DNA of 64,000 nucleotides from Chlorophyllum brunneum (Eukaryota > Basidiomycota > Agaricomycetes > Agaricales > Agaricaceae): positions 248,001-312,000 of the forward strand of contig OY756139.1 of the NCBI GenBank assembly GCA_963576785.1, read 5' to 3'. Below are positions 10,752 to 23,963 of this stretch, piece by piece. The position numbers were made by a program, and so were the translations under genes. Each line of letters opens with the position of its first letter. The stretch's first letter is position 1. The notes under the pieces are model-generated. The model saw only the letters and a program-made list of their open reading frames with translations. It searched no databases and was not told the DNA's origin.

Positions 10752-13196
10752 ATGGCCACTCAAACTCGGGGGAGTTTCATCGCGGAAGCTCAATGTTCCA
10801 CCTCGGACGCCGTTGAAACCGGATATCTCAAACCCGCCCCTTTCCCAACAACAACCACCCATCCCCTCCTACCACCGCTTTCTCCAATGCACACCACGCA
10901 TAAAGAAACATTTCAAAAACCTATTATCAAAAGGACTCGCATTGTGTCCATGCCACCTACACTTTCCTCTCACACCACCACTTCGTCATCAATCTACAGC
11001 ACTCAAACAAGTCAATTCTCGAGTTCTCGTAGTCCTCCTATTATCGATTTTACTGAATGGGCAGACAATTTTCGTGGTCAACGGTTCGGATTGACTATCC
11101 CTAACGAATACCCCACCGAATCGACGAAGAAAATAGGTCTTCATGCCTTGCTTCGTAACGGCGACGAACCTTCATTGGTAGGAGGGTGGAGAATGGATTC
11201 GGATGTATTATTGAATGCATTGCGGTCGCTTGTTGACCCTGAGGAAATAGAGGATCATCTTGATCTCAAGGAAATTGCCATTATGCATCGACGGGACCGA
11301 GAATGCCTGGCGAGACGGTCTCAGGTTCAAATTACTAATTTGAAGCCATGCATTGATGGTGCGCTTCATTTCTGGTATCAACAACACGTTGACTGATAAC
11401 GTTCATAGGTGTGATTGGGAAACCTTTGATGGACGTTTTCGTCTACGCTTCTTCGCCCCTATCAATCGCGGGAACAGATCATTTCATACCAACCATCGTT
11501 GTCAAATGCGTGGAAGAGTTATATAGAACAGGTGAGATATTATCATCAATCATAGTATCAATCATTCGATAACATGATCGTTTAGGTCTTTATCAACCTC
11601 AATTATTCCGCAAAACGCCCAATTTCGGACGAGTAGAGGATTTAGTCGAAGTTTATGATCATTCAATCTTACCATCCAACGTTCACATCGCTCGTCGGAG
11701 ATCTCAACAACAACAAACTCGTACCACCCCTCCCATCAACACATCCATCACTTTCGGCGCACAAACTTCCCTCCATCTCGAAACGACAGAAAACATCTGC
11801 GCGCTCTTACGCACATTCCTCCAATACCTCCCAGAACCCATTCTCTCACCATGTCTATTCAACGCTTTTTGGAATCTATGTGGTATCCAACAAGAAACAA
11901 CCCGAAACAACTTTAGCAACAATCACCACCACCACCACCACCACCACCATCGCCCTCCATCGGATATAATGGTTATCTTATCAATGAATCGTAATGGGAG
12001 TACGATTTCCTCTGAAGAAGAACTTACGAAAATTTATACAGCACAGATATTACTTCATCTATTACCAACACCCAATTTCTCTCTTCTCGTTTATCTTTTA
12101 TCGTTTTTCAGTCAAGTCGTTATGGTTTCGGAAGAGAATGGATTGGCTATAGAAGATGTTGGATTGATGTTTGGTAATATTGTGTTTGGCGGAGGGGGAG
12201 GAAAAAAATCTTTTTCCTCCTCTTCTTCTTCGTCGTCGTCGTCGGGTGATGTTATGATGCGATGGGTTTTACGACGGTGGAGACAAATTTATGGTGGTTT
12301 GTTCCCTTATGATGATGATGGTCTTCCAACAAAATCGGGCGTGAATTCCGTAATACATTCACCCGCTGCACAAGATTCTGTCAATATGGCTCGACCTATG
12401 AGTGGATATTTTGGTTTGAGGGATCCACCGACTATTTCTAGGCATGACGAGGAGTTGTCACCTGTAGTTGAAGAGTCGGAAGCGGGTCCATTGGTTGGGT
12501 CACCAACCGGTACTCGGTGTTCCACAGAATCGGGTGTGTTCAACCTTTTCTTTTCGTATCGATTTTCTTATCGCATTTCTAGTTCCGTCTTACCACTCAT
12601 CGCAATCGATGCCGAATGGTCCTAAACCTGACGTTGTTCAGTCATCTGAAGAACCAACGCTAAAATACCTCGAAGAGGTCTGGCCTCACTTGACACAAGA
12701 ACTGCGTATGAAACTTAATGAACGCATGTTGGATCTTATATTGGAACCTTTACTCTCCTCCTCATCATCGTCGTCATCACCGGATATGAAAATGAAAACA
12801 AGACAAAGATCGAATTCTGTTCCTAGTCGATTCTCGGAAACCAAACCACTCCAAAATCATCATCATCATCAATCTGATTCTACGAAAGAACGGATATCCA
12901 ATCTCGAGGGGATTGTTTTGGAACAGAAACAACGTATTCGGGAAATGGTAGATGAGAATTGTCGATTGAGGCGAGAGAATGACACACATGAGATACGGCT
13001 AAGGGAATTGGAAGACGAGTTGGGATTGCTCGGATCGAGGTGTGGGAATGAACAAGGAGGAGGAGTGACTTCGAAGAGGGGGAGTTTGAAAGAAGAGAGA
13101 GATGAATTGAGGAGTGTTGTTGACGAGATTCAGAGCCTTTTGATTTCGGGGTCGGTGAGAGAAGTGCGAGGAGGAGGAAGCTGGAGTAGGAACTAA
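10752..13196 (+). CDS. RhoGAP-domain protein with C-terminal coiled coil
   Basis: Four exons (10752-11358, 11409-11531, 11586-12533, 12583-13196) join to 763 residues. The N-terminus is Thr/Ser/Pro-rich. The RhoGAP domain begins near GVIGKPLMDVFVYA (about residue 203), continues with IPTIVVKCVEELYRTG, the presumed arginine-finger segment QLFRKTPNFGRVEDL, then LLRTFLQYLPEPILSPCLF, and closes with SQVVMVSEENGLAIEDVGLMFGN. This order is diagnostic of GTPase-activating proteins for Rho/Rac/Cdc42, which switch those GTPases off and so influence polarity and actin. Two inserts interrupt the domain: a nine-His run from a CAC microsatellite and a Ser run. A C-terminal heptad-rich segment starting ERISNLEGIVLEQKQRIREM predicts a coiled coil. 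The usual GIFR-S-G arginine-finger context is altered to QLFRKTP, so activity is not certain. The ATG at 10752 was chosen as the first in-frame ATG. Confidence 0.82.
11924..11950 (+). repeat. CAC trinucleotide microsatellite (poly-His) in the RhoGAP gene
   Basis: Eight CAC codons plus CAT code nine consecutive histidines inside the RhoGAP domain. Such runs are prone to length variation between strains. Confidence 0.9.
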
Positions 13197-13641
13197 GTCA
13201 AGTGCGTTGTATGTGTTAGGTACGAGTAAACACGAGGTTTTGTCAAGGCTTCGTTGGTGGAATGTTCTTGGCTGCGGAATGGGTGAATTTAATTTATTAT
13301 GGGCGTCTATATGATGATGCCATCAGTTTGGGTCTTTACTCAGGACTATAGTGACCTGCGTCAACATGTTTCTCATCTTCTATGTTTCGTCAACTCGTGT
13401 ACATGGTACCCATTCCCGAAACTCTTCACTCTAAGCATGTATACCATGCTACTGATGGTAGACGTTTCTTCAACTCATGCTACATGTGCGCAGGCTGATT
13501 CTTTCATTTCCCTAGTACTTGCATCACAAACACGCCTTATACACGTTACCTCGTTATAAGACTTACATTCATAGGCGGTCTATGAACTTTTAAACCAATT
13601 TTTCTTTTCAATTCTCCCTATTCTTCGGTATCTCTTCAAAA
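13197..13641. other. intergenic
   Basis: Holds the 3' end of the RhoGAP gene and the promoter and leader of the coiled-coil gene. A pyrimidine-rich stretch (tttttcttttcaattctcc) just before the ATG at 13642 resembles fungal core promoters. No gene recognised. Confidence 0.5.
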
Positions 13642-16503
13642 ATGTCATACTTCGCAGGCGGAGGTTGGCGTAATGCGACTCCTACCACGACGACGGGTTC
13701 ATTAGCTCAGGCTACGACTACCACGAAAAACGTTTCCGCGTCTCGACAAGCTTCAATTGACGACCAATCTGGTTTAGGAGAACGAAAACCATTATTGAGA
13801 TCCCAAACCGACCCAATCGCTCAAATTGTTAATCGGAATTCTTCTCAAACGTCTCTTGCAAGTTCCACTGCCAATGTCGATTCTACGGCTGCCGGCGCTG
13901 GAAGGAGATACACTTTTCGTGGTATTGCTAAAGCCTTACCGTATTTTTTGAGGTCGACACCTGCAACTACGACTGTTTCTGTTGCTTCTGAAGAAGTGGA
14001 GAGAAACGTCGTTTCGGCTTCTCCTTCGCTTTCGCCTTCGCAGTCTGTGGCGGATTTGCAGGCGAAGAAGGTTGTTCCCGCCCTTCCTGTTCCTGTTAAG
14101 AAGTCGAGTCTCGGACAAGAGGTGGTATCGGTACCGGTGGAGAATGAAGGGGGTAGCGCTGGACATGAGGAGGAGAAAAGTGTTGAGAGTGAGGTGCAAC
14201 GAGGTGTAGCGGAAAGGTAAGCACTTATTATCCAACACTAGACGATACGACAACTCACTTGTTCTACTAGAAAATCGACCTCATCTTCTGATGGATCAAC
14301 AGTTGTGACAGAAGAACCCGAACCTATCTCCCAACCTCCTCCAGAGGAAAAAGCCGACGTGAAAGAGTCCAACGACATCACGGACCAAACATCCATTCTA
14401 CCTAAACGCATATACGAATTGGAGAGGGAGAACGCGGAGATGGTTTCGAAGCTGAAACTGTTCGAGCAAGCTGCTTTGAAGGTGAAGAACGAATTGATTC
14501 GCGTACACGCGGCGGACTTGGAGAACCAACGTCGAGAAGCTGAACAACAGCAAAAGTCATTTGAGGCTCAGTCGAAGGAAAGCGAAGCAGAATTCGCTCG
14601 AGAGAAGGAGGCTTTACAGAGGGATATTATGGAACGAGACGAGCTGTTACGAGATAAAGATGGGCAGGTGGATAGCCTCGCGTTGGTGAAAGAGAATCTC
14701 AATAGCGAAATTCGGAAGCTGGAGACGAACCTTGGGGAGAAGACGGAGCTATTGGAGGATATGCGAATTCAAAACTCTGCTCTGGAGGAAACCAAACAGG
14801 TTTTAGGCCAGCAGAGAGCTGAGATGGAGGCTGAGGTTATACGGGTGAAGCAGACGGGAAAGAAAGCTCTCGCTGAGCTGGCGGAGGATTATGGTCGGAA
14901 GATGGTCGCTATTACCGAGAAGGTCCAGAGCTATCACGACGAACTCTCGAATTCGGCGGAAATGGTCAATCAACTTCGTACTTCACTCGATACTTCACAA
15001 CGTGATACTTCGGAACTATCCAGGGCGGCCAAGGAGCGAGCTAATGAAATCCAATCCCTTCAACAGCAATTATCCGACCTTCAGGAGGCGAATCAGGGGT
15101 TAGAGGAGAAAGTTGAGGAACAAGTGTCGCAAATGCACTCGATAGAGGCAACTTCGGAAAAGGAACGAGCCGACCTTTGTACCAAGCATACTCTCGATAT
15201 CGATAGCCAACGTCGTTTGGTACGGAACCTTCAGTCATCTCTCGAGTCGTTGCAGCAGGATTTGGGTGTAAAGGAGGACAAGCTCGTGACCCTGACCGAC
15301 GAACGTGATGGACTTCGTGATCATATAGAGCAACTGGAGGAACAGTGTAGGAAGGAAGAGGAGCGCGGACGGGGTTTGGAGGGTAACTTGGCAAAGGCGA
15401 ATTCGGACATACGTGATCTCGAGGAAAAGGCCAAAATGTCGCGAGAGGAGGCTAACAGGGAGAAGACGGCGTATACCAATCAGACGACTCAGCTACGCAA
15501 ACAGCTGGACGGTGTAAGAAAATTACTCTCTGATCGTGGTGACCAGATCCAACGACTCGAGACAGCCAAGACGGAACTCGCGAACGCTCTCCGTCGTGTC
15601 CAGACTGCTGTTAACGAGAAGGATTTGATAATACAAGGGTTAAAACACAAATACGCTACGCTTGAAGAGACGAAAAAGGGCCTTGATGAACGGGTTATTG
15701 TGTTGGACAGGTCATTGGTTGAGGCTAGAGAGTTGGCGCAGGGCGAGCTCGCGAAAGCGGTTGAGAACCATCAGCGCGAGATGATGCAAGCGACGAGTAG
15801 GATTCAAGGTTTACAAGACGAATTGTCGTCCTTCATCGCGACTGCACAACAACTTCACACCTCTCTCGAAGCTTCACAAGCGGACACGGAAAAGGCTGAG
15901 AAGACGGCGGAGGAACGTGCTGAAGAGGTTCTCAACCTACAACGACGCGTTTTCACTCTCCAGGGAAGTATTCGTGCCTTGGAAGCCAAGAACGAAGAAA
16001 CGAGATCGAAATTGGCATCGAACGAAAAAGCAGCTAGGGAAGAAAAGGCTGGGATCCTTCGTAGTCATACTGTGGAGATGGAATCCCAACGAAAGAGCGT
16101 TCTTGGACTCAGGGAGACCTTGGAACGAAATCTGAAGCAGAAGGAGGACATGTTGGGAGTTGCAACGACCGAGAATCAGGCCCTTCGTGAAGAGATATTG
16201 ACAGTGAAACAACATATTCGGATGAACGAAGAAGCTGCCTATTCGACTCTGCGTGATGTGACTGAACGCAACAAGACTTCTATCGAGAGACTGGAAGACG
16301 AAAAAGCCAAAGCGGAAGAGGACGCTGAACGACTAAGACGTCGAACGGAGGAGTTGGAGAAAGAATTAAATGATCGGAGTGAGGAAGTTGCGAAGCTTAA
16401 GGAGACGGCGTTTCAGAAAATGGGACTTGCGATGTCAAATGCGTTTGGTGGAATTTGGAGTTTATTGGGAGTATCGAATGCTGCGGTGAATAGATCCGGA
16501 TAG
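13642..16503 (+). CDS. long coiled-coil protein of unknown function
   Basis: Two exons (13642-14216 and 14271-16503) with one 54-base GT-AG intron give 935 residues. The first ~190 residues are Ser/Thr-rich and low in structure, with a short segment RYTFRGIAKALPYFLRS. From about residue 220 to 910 the chain is almost unbroken heptad sequence rich in E, K, Q, L and R, so a long coiled coil is predicted. Two stretches of about 115-130 residues, starting near 424 (LRTSLDTSQRDT) and near 718 (LHTSLEASQADT), resemble each other along their length and look like an internal duplication. The C-terminus turns hydrophobic (FGGIWSLLGVSNAAV). There is no ATPase head, kinesin, myosin or BAR motif, so it is not an SMC or motor protein. 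A scaffold, tether or cytoskeletal role is possible but unproven. Confidence 0.8.
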
Positions 16504-18969
16504 TAGGTTGGCGGGGTCGTTGGAAAAGAAATCGACCCTATCATTCATTGGTTGTGGTTCATCGTGGTTCCGCTTCCATATTTGATGCGCTGCTGGCGGC
16601 AACAAGCTCCACGTTGAAATGTAGTTACCCTTAGGACCGTGACATCGCGTATATTATGAAACTTGTTCTCAAATTCTGGTTGTGCACCTTGTGCATTCAA
16701 CGAAGCCCAGACCCCGCTCAATATACTTGATACATCTAATGCATTCCTAAGCGCAAGTATGCGGGTATAGGACCCTGGATCGGGTATCCGGGTCCCCAAT
16801 GACAGGCGGCGCAAGTGCTGAGTATTGCAATGAAAACGATTGGTTCGTTGAGAGACAGTGGGAGATTCATCTTTTTAAGATATGTTCAACCTCACTCCGG
16901 GCAACCGTTCGCAGTGAAAATCAACTGATAGATTGACGGAATAGAGGATAACCCTCGGCATTAGTGCTGATAAGTAAAGCTACGTTACTAACGCAAAGAT
17001 GATCAATCTCTGTGTCAAGCGTTCTGTTGCACGAAGGAAAGGTCGTGGACGCACTGCGGCAGGAACTCATCATGAAGTGCGTCCCTGCATTGTGTCTGTC
17101 ACACGAGCAATACCGTAACGGCTTATCGAGATGACGTAGTTTATTTAATTAACCCTGCCAATAAAATCCTGTACCCAGTCCCGAGACCTGAGCGGGCGCA
17201 TCAATGGGCTGGTCGAGAAACCCTTGTCCCCATACTTTACCTCCAGGCTCTCACAGACCTGCGACGAGACTAAAAGCTGCCGGGGTAGATCAAGACTTTC
17301 GTAGATTGACTGATAATATCAAGTTTACCTATTCCCATGAGGACCCTTCGATCCTGAAATACCCTGCCCCCGCATGGTTGTATGGGGCACTTCGTATCCA
17401 TTCTCCAGGAATCTCAGCGAACCCCTTCTAATGGACCCGGGGTTGTAATGTCGTTTATCGATTCACCAAAGCGTTCTTTTGTTCGCATGGTCGAACGTTG
17501 ACTCCCAATCAGTGGTTGCGACTACTTGTCACGTCGTTACATGGATTAAATTACCACTTCAAGCCAGGGATCGAAAATATAAATGCACACCTGGTGTTGA
17601 GAAGAATCATGTACTGTAATTCAAGCTCGAGTACAAGAAACTGGATAAAACATATGTTGCATCACGCCGCTGGATATACAATTCTGATGGCAAGCGTGGC
17701 ACTCACACTGCTGCGACAGGAACTGTTGAGTCTATTTCTGCAACGTATCAATGTCAGGCTGTCACTGTGCCTGGGTTTTAACGTCATATGTGTATAAGCG
17801 CTCATTCCGAAGCCTCAGATGGTCTGATCCGACGAGAGCGTATAACGAAGGCATCTTGGGTTCCCAAAATTACTCCTAGCACGGTCATAGGTGTGCCGAA
17901 AAGCCGTATAGTTTCCATTCACCGCCATCCTTTCGTAGCCGTCCAGACCAACAGAATAGACAGACATCAAGTAGTAACATGTAGGCTGAATTCGTGCTCA
18001 GAACGATGGCTAAACGTAAAAATCGCACGGCCAGATCACCTTGTGTGTTTCAAATTAATTTTTCATTGCCACACCTCACGTATCAGAACTAGTAAAAAAG
18101 ATATGCCAGCGAAATAGAGAACTTTGGAACAGGCATCATCTGATACCAAGAAGCAGGAGAATGAGGGTGCAATAACGTGCCGGCGGGAGATTAGTATTTC
18201 CTTCACAAGGGACAGATGAAGTGGATCTGGGTAAGGGAACCAAGCCCTAATTAGCGCGGGAATTACCAAGCTCAGAATGCTATTTACGCGGCTATTTTGC
18301 ACCTCATCTTCACACCAGAAATCAGATTCTGGGGGTGGTCCTCCTTCTTATCTGACCGATATCAGGATATGACTTCGTTTTTTGAACGTGACGGAAAAAT
18401 CGTCCATACCCATCCATTGATATTACCCAGGGACGAAGTTCCTCCGTGAGCTACTTTCTTCGAATATCGGCTTGCGAACGAGCTGGGAAACGGATACCTT
18501 AGACCCTGGGTCTGAAAGGTAGTGTATTGGATAGTATTTTCTATCGTACACTGGCGTTGTACACCTTAGAACACAGTGATTTATGCTGTGCGTATCATCA
18601 ATTGAGCAAGAGAGGCATTTATCCCATGCTGATGTCTCTAACATCCTCAATGAGATTTCAGAACCCAAGCAGAAACACCAGCTATATTTCTGTTCGCGAC
18701 TCCGCCAGGTGGGCAAACCAAAATTATGGGAATCAGGCCAGAATCATGATCGGACTCCACTTCGTGATATTCATCCATGCAGAGCACAACTGCCATCAGG
18801 ACTCTCAGGTCGATGCACCCTTGTTCACTCGCCTTGTAGGAGATGCGGATGGTTCTCTTCTCATTACCATCCTCTTCACCCGGTTATAAAAACCCGCATA
18901 TCTATTCGACTTCATCACCTCTCCCCTGCATTTCTTGACTACTTGTTCTCCTAGTATCTGAGGCAAATC
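16504..18969. repeat. intergenic block A, upstream of laccase 2, duplicated before laccase 3
   Basis: No gene is apparent. From about 16670 to the laccase 2 start this block aligns in the same order with 21300-23963 upstream of laccase 3. Matched landmarks include aatgacaggcggcgcaag (near 16798 and 21393), tgacttcgttttttga (near 18369 and 23336) and ggtctgaaaggtagt (near 18508 and 23494). The copies differ by many substitutions and indels. The simplest reading is a segmental duplication that carried a laccase with its upstream DNA. Confidence 0.75.
18885..18892 (+). promoter_or_regulatory. TATA box of laccase 2
   Basis: TATAAAAA lies 85 bases upstream of the laccase 2 ATG at 18970. Laccases 3 and 4 have similar boxes at similar distances. 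Confidence 0.6.
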
Positions 18970-21239
18970 ATGATGCTTCTACGATCACGATTTGCGCCTC
19001 TTGTCGTTTTTGCTACCACTGTTTTGGCTTGGGGGCATGGTCCAGTGGCTAAACTCGCTATCTCGAATAAGGATATTTCTCCCGATGGGTTCTCTAGACC
19101 GTGAGCCTCTAATAGTGTTTCTCGACTGCAACACCTCGTCAACTGCTTGTTAGTGCTTCAGTGGTCAATGGGATGCACCCGGGACCTGTTATCACAGCGA
19201 AAAAGGTCCGTCCTTGCTACTGATTAATTCTCACCGGCAACCAACTGAAAACTGCACCTCGGTGATCCGGCAGGGTGACAAAATGAAAATCGACGTCATT
19301 AACCGGCTTTCGGACCCACATCAATTACGTGGGATGAGCATGGTATGTGACATAAACCTCCGGTAAATTCCCGGAGGTCTTACATTCGGACAGCACTGGC
19401 ATGGTATACTCCAGAAGGGTACTAGCCCTATGGATGGCAGTGATGGCGTTACTCAATGCCCAATTGCTCCCAAGGATTCGTTCTTGTATTCCTTCACGGC
19501 AGAAAACGCAGGGACTCATTGGTATCACTCTCACTTCGGTAGGTAATCGTTACTCTATGTCTCAGAGAAACTCACAACGGCCACAGGGGTCCAATATTGT
19601 GACGGTGTTCGAGGTGCACTGATAGTCTATGATCACTGTGATCCTCACAAGGATCTTTATGATGGTCAGTAAAGTTATTCTGAAGCATTGGTGCTTATTT
19701 GATGATTTTCTTCTACAGTTGATGATGGTAAGCTAGAAGCCTGTTCGGTGGAGGCTAGACTCTCATTTTGACCCCACATATCGCAGAATCGACTATAATT
19801 ACTCTGATCGGATGGTAAGGCACAGAACCCCGTGTCTATCAAAGCACTCATTCTCGTCTAGGTATCATACACTTGGGCCCTCAATCGTTGGCATCGCTAT
19901 GGCAGACAGTACATTAATTAATGGGAAAGGTCGCTTCCCAGGAGGTCCTAACGCCGACCTGGCCATTGTCCAGGTCCAGAGAGGAAAACGCTATCGTTTA
20001 CGGTTGATTGCCATGTCCTGCGAACCAAACTTCAAATTCTCCATCGATGATCACGACTTGACCGTCATTGAAGCTGACGGTGTAAACACTAGGCCACACA
20101 CCGTTAACAACATACAAATATTTGCTGGTATTTGTTCTCCGTCACCCATCCATCATGAGGACCAACTAATGGAGGATATTAGGTCAACGCTACTCTGTTG
20201 TCCTGAAAGCTAATCAGAACGTCGGCAATTATTGGATCCGTGCTTTGCCCAACTTTGGAGCCGGGAACTTGAGCACTACCTTCGAGAATGGAGTCAACTC
20301 TGCCATTCTCAGGTATAAGGGTGCTCGTATCGCCAACCCAATGACTCGTAACCAGACCACGCAAAACAACCTTGTCGAAGCGGATTTGCATCCTTTGTCA
20401 AATCCACTCCCGCCTGGCGACCCCAATCCTAATGGCGCGGATTACGTGTTCAATCTCACCCTGGGAATTGACCTGACTACTCTCCAGTTCAATGTAAACG
20501 GTGTTCCTTACGCAGCCCCTACTGTCCCGGTCCTACTCCAGATCCTGAGCGGTGCCCGTACGCCCCAAGAGCTCCTTCCTAATGGCACCCTCTTTGTTGT
20601 CGAGAGGCACAAGACTGTCCAGGTCAATTTCAACAGTGGCCTCCTCGGCGGTCCCCACCCATTCCACTTGCATGGTGTAAGCAGTTCTTCAGGATTCTAT
20701 GAAACATAAACATCTGATTTTCTCTATACATTATAGCATACTTTTAACGTCATAAGGAGTGCGGATACTGGTCGCTTCAACTTTTTGGATCCTGTCCAAC
20801 GTGATACAGTCAATCTCGGTGATACAATCGGGGACCAGGTTTCCATCCGTTTCAGGACTGACAATCCTGGACCTTGGCTTTTCCATTGGTGAGTCATAAG
20901 TTCCTAAATTTACGGGGTCAATATCTAACAGTGCATCATCCAGCCACATATTTTTCCACTTCGTTGAGTGGGTCACCGTGCATTATGCTTGGACAAGCCC
21001 ATAGGACTAATTCCCAACAGGGGCCTCGCCTTTGTATTCGCTGAAGCTCCCGATCAGATAGCCCCCTTGAATCCGCCTCCAACTCGTATGTTGCCCCTAC
21101 CTTATTTCTGACTAGATATTCATGCTATTTTTCAGGTGAATGGAAGCAACTTTGCCCGATTTGGGATGCCCTTCCCGATGCTGAGAAGACCGCTGAACCT
21201 GTTCCGACTTCTTCCGCTTCAAGTGAATTACATAATTAA
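18970..21239 (+). CDS. laccase 2 (multicopper oxidase), 13 exons
   Basis: Predicted secreted laccase of about 538 residues. The signal peptide starts [20 protein letters not shown]; a second ATG follows immediately. Copper motifs in order are [24 protein letters not shown] and [12 protein letters not shown]. The 13-exon structure matches the other three copies, including the 9-base micro-exon at 19719-19727 and the intron between GMSM and HWHG. The type-1 axial position is Leu. The conserved Asp of HCHID is Phe, and the usual WHL/FHL is FHF, which should alter the surroundings of the trinuclear and type-1 copper sites. Exon 5 carries an unusual YDHCDPHKD shared with laccase 3. No frame break was found; the stop is TAA at 21237-21239 after a short Ser-rich tail. 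It is tandem with laccases 3 and 4. Confidence 0.9.
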
Positions 21240-23963
21240 ATTAGCGATTCATTTGCCTAGCGTTCGAGTATGAGTGAAAAATCACTTCCCGAGTTTTGTT
21301 TGCCTTGTATATTCAACGAAGTCTAAACCCGGCTGGATACATTTGGAACATTTGATGCGTGCCGACATAGCCTGGATAGGGTATCCGGATACCAATGACA
21401 GGCGGCGCAAGCGCTGAGTACTACAGTCAAAGTGATTGGTTCGTCGAGAGACGCTCGTCTTTTAAGACATGTTCAACCTCACATCGGGCAACTGGCAACC
21501 ACGGTCAAAGAGTCGACAAGACATTCAACTCATAGATTGACGTAACAGACGACTTGTCTTGGACTTGGTTCTGATAAGTAAAACCAGGTTAGCGAAGATG
21601 ATAAATCCATGTGACAAACGTTCTGTTGCACGAGGGAAACTCGTAGGGGCACTACAGGGGTTCAAATGAAGAACATCCTTGCATTGTGTCTGTCGTTATC
21701 CTGGGTCTCAAACACGAGTCTCACGAGCAATACCGTAAGGGCTTGTCGAGAAGACGTAGTATTTTTAGTTAACCCCTACTGGTAACATCCTGTAGCGGCT
21801 TCCGAGATCTCAGCGGGCGCATCAAATGGACGGGTAGAGAAACCCAGAAACCTGCTCGTCAGCATGTCTCTTTACCGGACCCGCAGCGTAATCCCACGAC
21901 AATGCCTCCAGGCTCCGAGAGACTTGGGACGAGACTAAACACTGCCGAGGCCGATCAAGAATAACCAGTAAATATCAAGGTCGTCCATTCCCATCAGGGC
22001 CCTTCGATCCTAGAATACCCTACTACCTCCCAGATACGCACTTTGCATTCGTTCCCGAAAGCTTTCCGATGAGCCCAAGCTTGGAATGACAGCTATCGAT
22101 CAACCCGACACTTCACTTCTTTTGTTCGCAGGATCGAATGAGGCCTTCTCCATCTATCAGAGAAGTGTCGACAGTGGGATCTTCCGGACCTATGTTCGTA
22201 GTGCTTACCAATAGGCAATAAACTTCCCCTAATTAGTATAAGCCTCTGTCGCGGTGCTCAGTCGAGCGAGTCAAAGATCGGTTCTACATCCGAGTAACGG
22301 CCTGGAGACACCATTGGCCTGGGTCTACTTGTCATGCCGTTTCCTGGATCAAAACACACCTCAAAGCTCGTGGGACGTGAGGGACTAAGGGGCCTGGCCG
22401 TGTTCTTGGGAAATACTCGTCGGGATAATAAGGACCCATTTAGGAAAATATCAGTTCGAACCTTGTGCTGAGAAGCGTCATTCTACTTCGAGTGCAAAAG
22501 CGCACTTGGAAACATACCCCCATCACACCGCTGGATAGACAAGTCTGATGGGGGTGCGACATAGAACTACCTAGCTTATTTCCAGGTGATGTTGACTGAT
22601 ACATCAATGCATCAACGCTCAGCTTCGTTAGGAAGACGCGTCCTGTTGTGCCTAAATCTTACCACGTCATATGGTATTTATAGTTGCTGACCCTCAGCTG
22701 GTCCACTCCGAGGAGCACACCATCTATATCGAGGTATTACTCTTGGCAATGTGTTGAGAATACGAGAACGAGTTTGTAGGGTTCCCATCTTTCGTAGTCT
22801 CCGGATTAACAGTAAGTGGGCCGCGACGTGAGTTTATGCGCAAAACCGCTGCCCGTGTTTTAAATTTTCACATGTGGCTGTGTGAATCACACAGTCCGAG
22901 GACCTTATACGTTTCAGGTCAATTTTCGTTATCATACCTCATGGCCGCATGGATGGCAACTAGTACTCCCCGAAACAGACAAGCTAAACAGAGAACTTCG
23001 GGTTAGCCGTCCGCCTGGTGTCAGAGAGCAGGAGAATCAGGGTGCAGGGCGAGGTTCACAGTTCGGCAACGCTGGTATAATACAAAGCGTGCTCGAAGAG
23101 GTGTGAAAAATGAGGGAGGAGCCTGATATTTCGATATGAAAATTAGGTGTCAGGCAGGTGGGTAAATAAGCTCTTAAGATCTTCCGCCTAATACTTATTC
23201 ATCAGAGGTTCCAATTAGCGCAAGGGTTACTGGGAAAGAGATGGTGTTTACATGCCCATAATGCGCTTGATCTTCACACCAGATGTCGCCTTCCGCAGGC
23301 AGTGGCCCCTTCTCATCTGTTTGATATCAAGACCTGACTTCGTTTTTTGAGGGTGAGGGAAAAAACACCCATAAATGTCCATTGATGTTAAAATCCTCCA
23401 AGGACGAGGTTGAAACATTGTTTCGATTGCTGATTACTTTTTTCGAAGCAAAGGGCTTGCGGGCAAGCCGGGACACTAATATCTTGGCCTTTTGGTCTGA
23501 AAGGTAGTATCGTTACTATCTCACATCGCAAAACTCGTTTGTGCGCGTTAGAATCATAGTGGTTGAGTATTTTGCGTATCCATATCTGAGCAAGAGAGGC
23601 ACCTGTCTTGTGCTGACGTCGTTACGCCCCCAGTGAGATTTTAGAAACCAGACAGACAACAATCAAGATTCTGTTAGTTCCAAGAAGTCCGCAAACCAAA
23701 ACTATGGAATTCAGACCAGAATCATGATCGGATTGCAATTCGTGATACCAACAATCCATGCTGAACACAACTGTTACCATGTCCCTCAGATCAAGGCATT
23801 GGCTTTCGTTCACCCGAGGTGAGATATGCAGGCGGTGCTCTTCTCACTATCTTCTTCTTCGCCTTGTTATAAAGAGGCGCATATTGATTCCATTTCATCG
23901 TGGCTCCTCACATTCTTTTGGCCGCTTCTCCTCTCCTATCCGATAATCTTGGTAAGACAAATC
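21240..23963. repeat. intergenic block B, upstream of laccase 3, duplicate of block A
   Basis: No gene recognised. It matches the region upstream of laccase 2 through most of its length (see block A), with insertions that make it a few hundred bases longer. It holds the laccase 2 terminator and the laccase 3 promoter. Confidence 0.75.
23868..23875 (+). promoter_or_regulatory. TATA box of laccase 3
   Basis: TATAAAGA lies 96 bases upstream of the ATG at 23964, within the conserved duplicated promoter. Confidence 0.6.
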
